A stretch of DNA of 64,000 bases from Bradyrhizobium sp. C9 (GTDB lineage Bacteria > Pseudomonadota > Alphaproteobacteria > Rhizobiales > Xanthobacteraceae), in NCBI RefSeq assembly GCF_002532045.1, contig NZ_NWTG01000013.1, positions 1-64,000 of the forward strand, written 5' to 3'. The notes under the pieces were generated by a model. That model searched no databases. It saw only the letters and a list, made by a program, of their open reading frames with translations, and had not been told where the DNA came from. The number at the start of each line of letters is the position of its first letter. Position 1 is the stretch's first letter. The position numbers and the translations under genes are program-made. This document shows, one piece after another, positions 62,782 to 64,000 of the stretch.

Positions 62782-63327
62782 CTAGCAGAGCTCCGACAAC
62801 TCGCCGCCGGGCAGCTGGAACTCGAACGTGTTCAGCGTCATCGACACCATGGTGTAGTAACCGCAGAGGCCGATCACCTCGACCAGGCCGCGCAGGCTCA
62901 GCACCTCGATCGCCTCGTCATACAGTCCCTTCGGCAGGCCGTGGCCTTCGTGCAGCGCCTTGGCGACGTCGTAGATCATCCTGGCCTTGGGATCGTCGAA
63001 GCTCGGTGTCCGGCGCACGCGAATGTCCTCGATGATCTTCGGATCGAGGCCGCCCTTCAGCGCGAGGCGCTTGTGGGCATACCATTCGTAATGCGCAGTC
63101 CAGTGCCGCGCGGTGACGAGGATCGCGATCTCCGACAGCTTCGGCGGGAAGATCGTGTCGAAGCGCAGCACCTCGCCGAGCCGCGTGGCATGCCGCGCCA
63201 TCTCCGGGCTGTTGAGCCAGGCCATCATCGGCGCCGGTGGCGCGCCGCGCTTGCCGGAGATCGACTCGTCGTAGGTTTCTTTCTGGGCGGGGTTCATTTC
63301 GCTAGGCGAAAGCAGCTTCAGCCGCAT
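62782..63327 (-). CDS. Carboxymuconolactone decarboxylase-family protein
   Basis: 181 residues, GAGGA upstream of the ATG at 63327. An all-helical CMD/AhpD-like domain: MAWLNSPEMARHATRLGEVL, SEIAILVTARHWTAHYEWYA, and EVLSLRGLVEVIGLCGYYTM. The usual C-x-x-C of AhpD is replaced by TARHWTAH, so peroxidase activity is unlikely; it is the decarboxylase-type group. It is divergent from the acyl-CoA dehydrogenase gene. Confidence 0.85.
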   Translation of the reverse strand: MRLKLLSPSEMNPAQKETYDESISGKRGAPPAPMMAWLNSPEMARHATRLGEVLRFDTIFPPKLSEIAILVTARHWTAHYEWYAHKRLALKGGLDPKIIEDIRVRRTPSFDDPKARMIYDVAKALHEGHGLPKGLYDEAIEVLSLRGLVEVIGLCGYYTMVSMTLNTFEFQLPGGELSELC

Positions 63328-63495
63328 GTCCGTTTCCTCTTGTTTTTCAATCGTTACCCCACATCGGCGATACACCCGAATGCGCAAGGCGAGTAGCGAC
63401 GCCAGAGCATGGCGCGGCTGCGAGGCATATTGAATTCGGCGGCTGCGTAGGTCTAAGGTCGAATCCAATTCGTCGATTTTGACTGGAAACGCACC

Positions 63496-64000
63496 ATGGC
63501 TGACCTCGAGAAATTCCGCGCGGAGACCCGCGCCTGGCTGGAGCAGAACTGCCCGGCGGAGATGCGCAAACCGATGACCTCCGATGGCGACACCTTCTGG
63601 GGCGGCCGCAACGCGAAATTCTCGTCGGACGCGCAGCGGGTCTGGTTCGAGCGGATGCGCGACAAGGGTTGGACCGTGCCGCATTGGCCGAAGCAATATG
63701 GCGGCGGCGGCCTCGATGGCGAGGAAGCCAAGATCGTGCGCCAGGAGATGGCGGCGATCGGCGCGCGTCAGCCGCTGACCTCGTTCGGCATCTCGATGCT
63801 CGGACCGGCGTTGCTGCAATACGGCACTGAGGAGCAGAAGAAGGAGCATCTGCCGAAAATCACCGCGGGCCTGATCCGCTGGTGCCAAGGCTATTCCGAG
63901 CCCAACGCCGGCTCCGACCTCGCCTCGCTGCAGACCCGCGCGGTCGGCGACGGCGACGACTATATCATCAATGGCCAGAAGATCTGGACGTCTTACGCCA
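63496..64000 (+). CDS. Acyl-CoA dehydrogenase, N-terminal part (runs off the window)
   Basis: 168 codons are visible from the ATG at 63496 to the window edge. The N-terminal helical domain (MADLEKFRAETRAWLEQNCP, then WTVPHWPKQYGGGGLDGEEA) is followed by the FAD-domain motif WCQGYSEPNAGSDLASLQTR and ING-QKIWTSYA. This is the standard acyl-CoA dehydrogenase start; the C-terminal catalytic Glu lies outside. It acts on an acyl-CoA in beta-oxidation or a related route. Confidence 0.92.
   Translation, partial: MADLEKFRAETRAWLEQNCPAEMRKPMTSDGDTFWGGRNAKFSSDAQRVWFERMRDKGWTVPHWPKQYGGGGLDGEEAKIVRQEMAAIGARQPLTSFGISMLGPALLQYGTEEQKKEHLPKITAGLIRWCQGYSEPNAGSDLASLQTRAVGDGDDYIINGQKIWTSYA

Overview
The window is high-GC, tightly packed chromosomal DNA with strong Shine-Dalgarno sites, many 1-11 bp gene overlaps and several families of short palindromic intergenic repeats. 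Gene content (peptide and solute ABC transporters, TfdA-like dioxygenase, sox genes, many MFS carriers) and the repeat style point to an alphaproteobacterium, most likely Bradyrhizobium or a close Nitrobacteraceae relative. That assignment is inference from content. I see no rRNA, tRNA, CRISPR array, transposase or integrase.

Layout. 0.1-5.6 kb: a five-gene peptide-type ABC importer operon (binding protein, two permeases, two ATPases; minus strand). 6-10.6 kb: a TfdA-like 2-oxoglutarate dioxygenase, a DUF2270 membrane protein, and an acyl-CoA ligase/iron-alcohol dehydrogenase pair. 11-20.3 kb: the most unusual segment. It has a DUF6916-like small protein, a GNAT acetyltransferase coupled to three tandem tail-collar (MdpB-like) paralogues, and a 2189-residue surface-type protein with cadherin-like domains, six near-identical ~97-residue Ig-like repeats, a beta-helix and a C-terminal metzincin motif. 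An exact CRP-type site lies 62 bp upstream of it. 21-25.5 kb: an RND efflux pair. 25.6-32.5 kb: an orphan amino-acid-type binding protein, a MAPEG protein, an AttH/FtsX/ATPase export operon and an exported methyltransferase. 32.7-42.8 kb: two MFS carriers, a D-aminoacylase-like amidohydrolase, a ClC/CBS protein, a CYTH-CHAD protein and an ATP-grasp protein. 42.9-48.7 kb: a 57-residue small protein, then a vitamin B12 uptake locus: a TonB receptor under a cobalamin riboswitch, and divergent btuCDF. 48.8-55 kb: sulfur oxidation, transcribed soxX-Y-Z-A-K-B, then two exported DsrE-like proteins and a persulfide dioxygenase-rhodanese fusion. soxCD is absent. 55.2-64 kb: methyltransferases (one apparently frameshifted), an orphan HicB, two MFS carriers, a MerR regulator with a divergent target operon, VOC and CMD proteins, and the start of an acyl-CoA dehydrogenase gene.

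How the genes work together. The btu genes form a complete B12 import route. The sox set would bind and hydrolyse thiosulfate on SoxYZ but lacks the SoxCD sulfane dehydrogenase, so the DsrE proteins and the dioxygenase-rhodanese are candidates for handling sulfane sulfur. The collar/GNAT operon and the giant protein look like one surface locus rather than a prophage, because head, terminase and integrase genes are absent. A recurring theme is that palindromic repeats touch coding sequence: dppF, the ATP-grasp gene, an MFS gene and a DUF2938 gene end in repeats, and btuF carries one in frame inside its leader.
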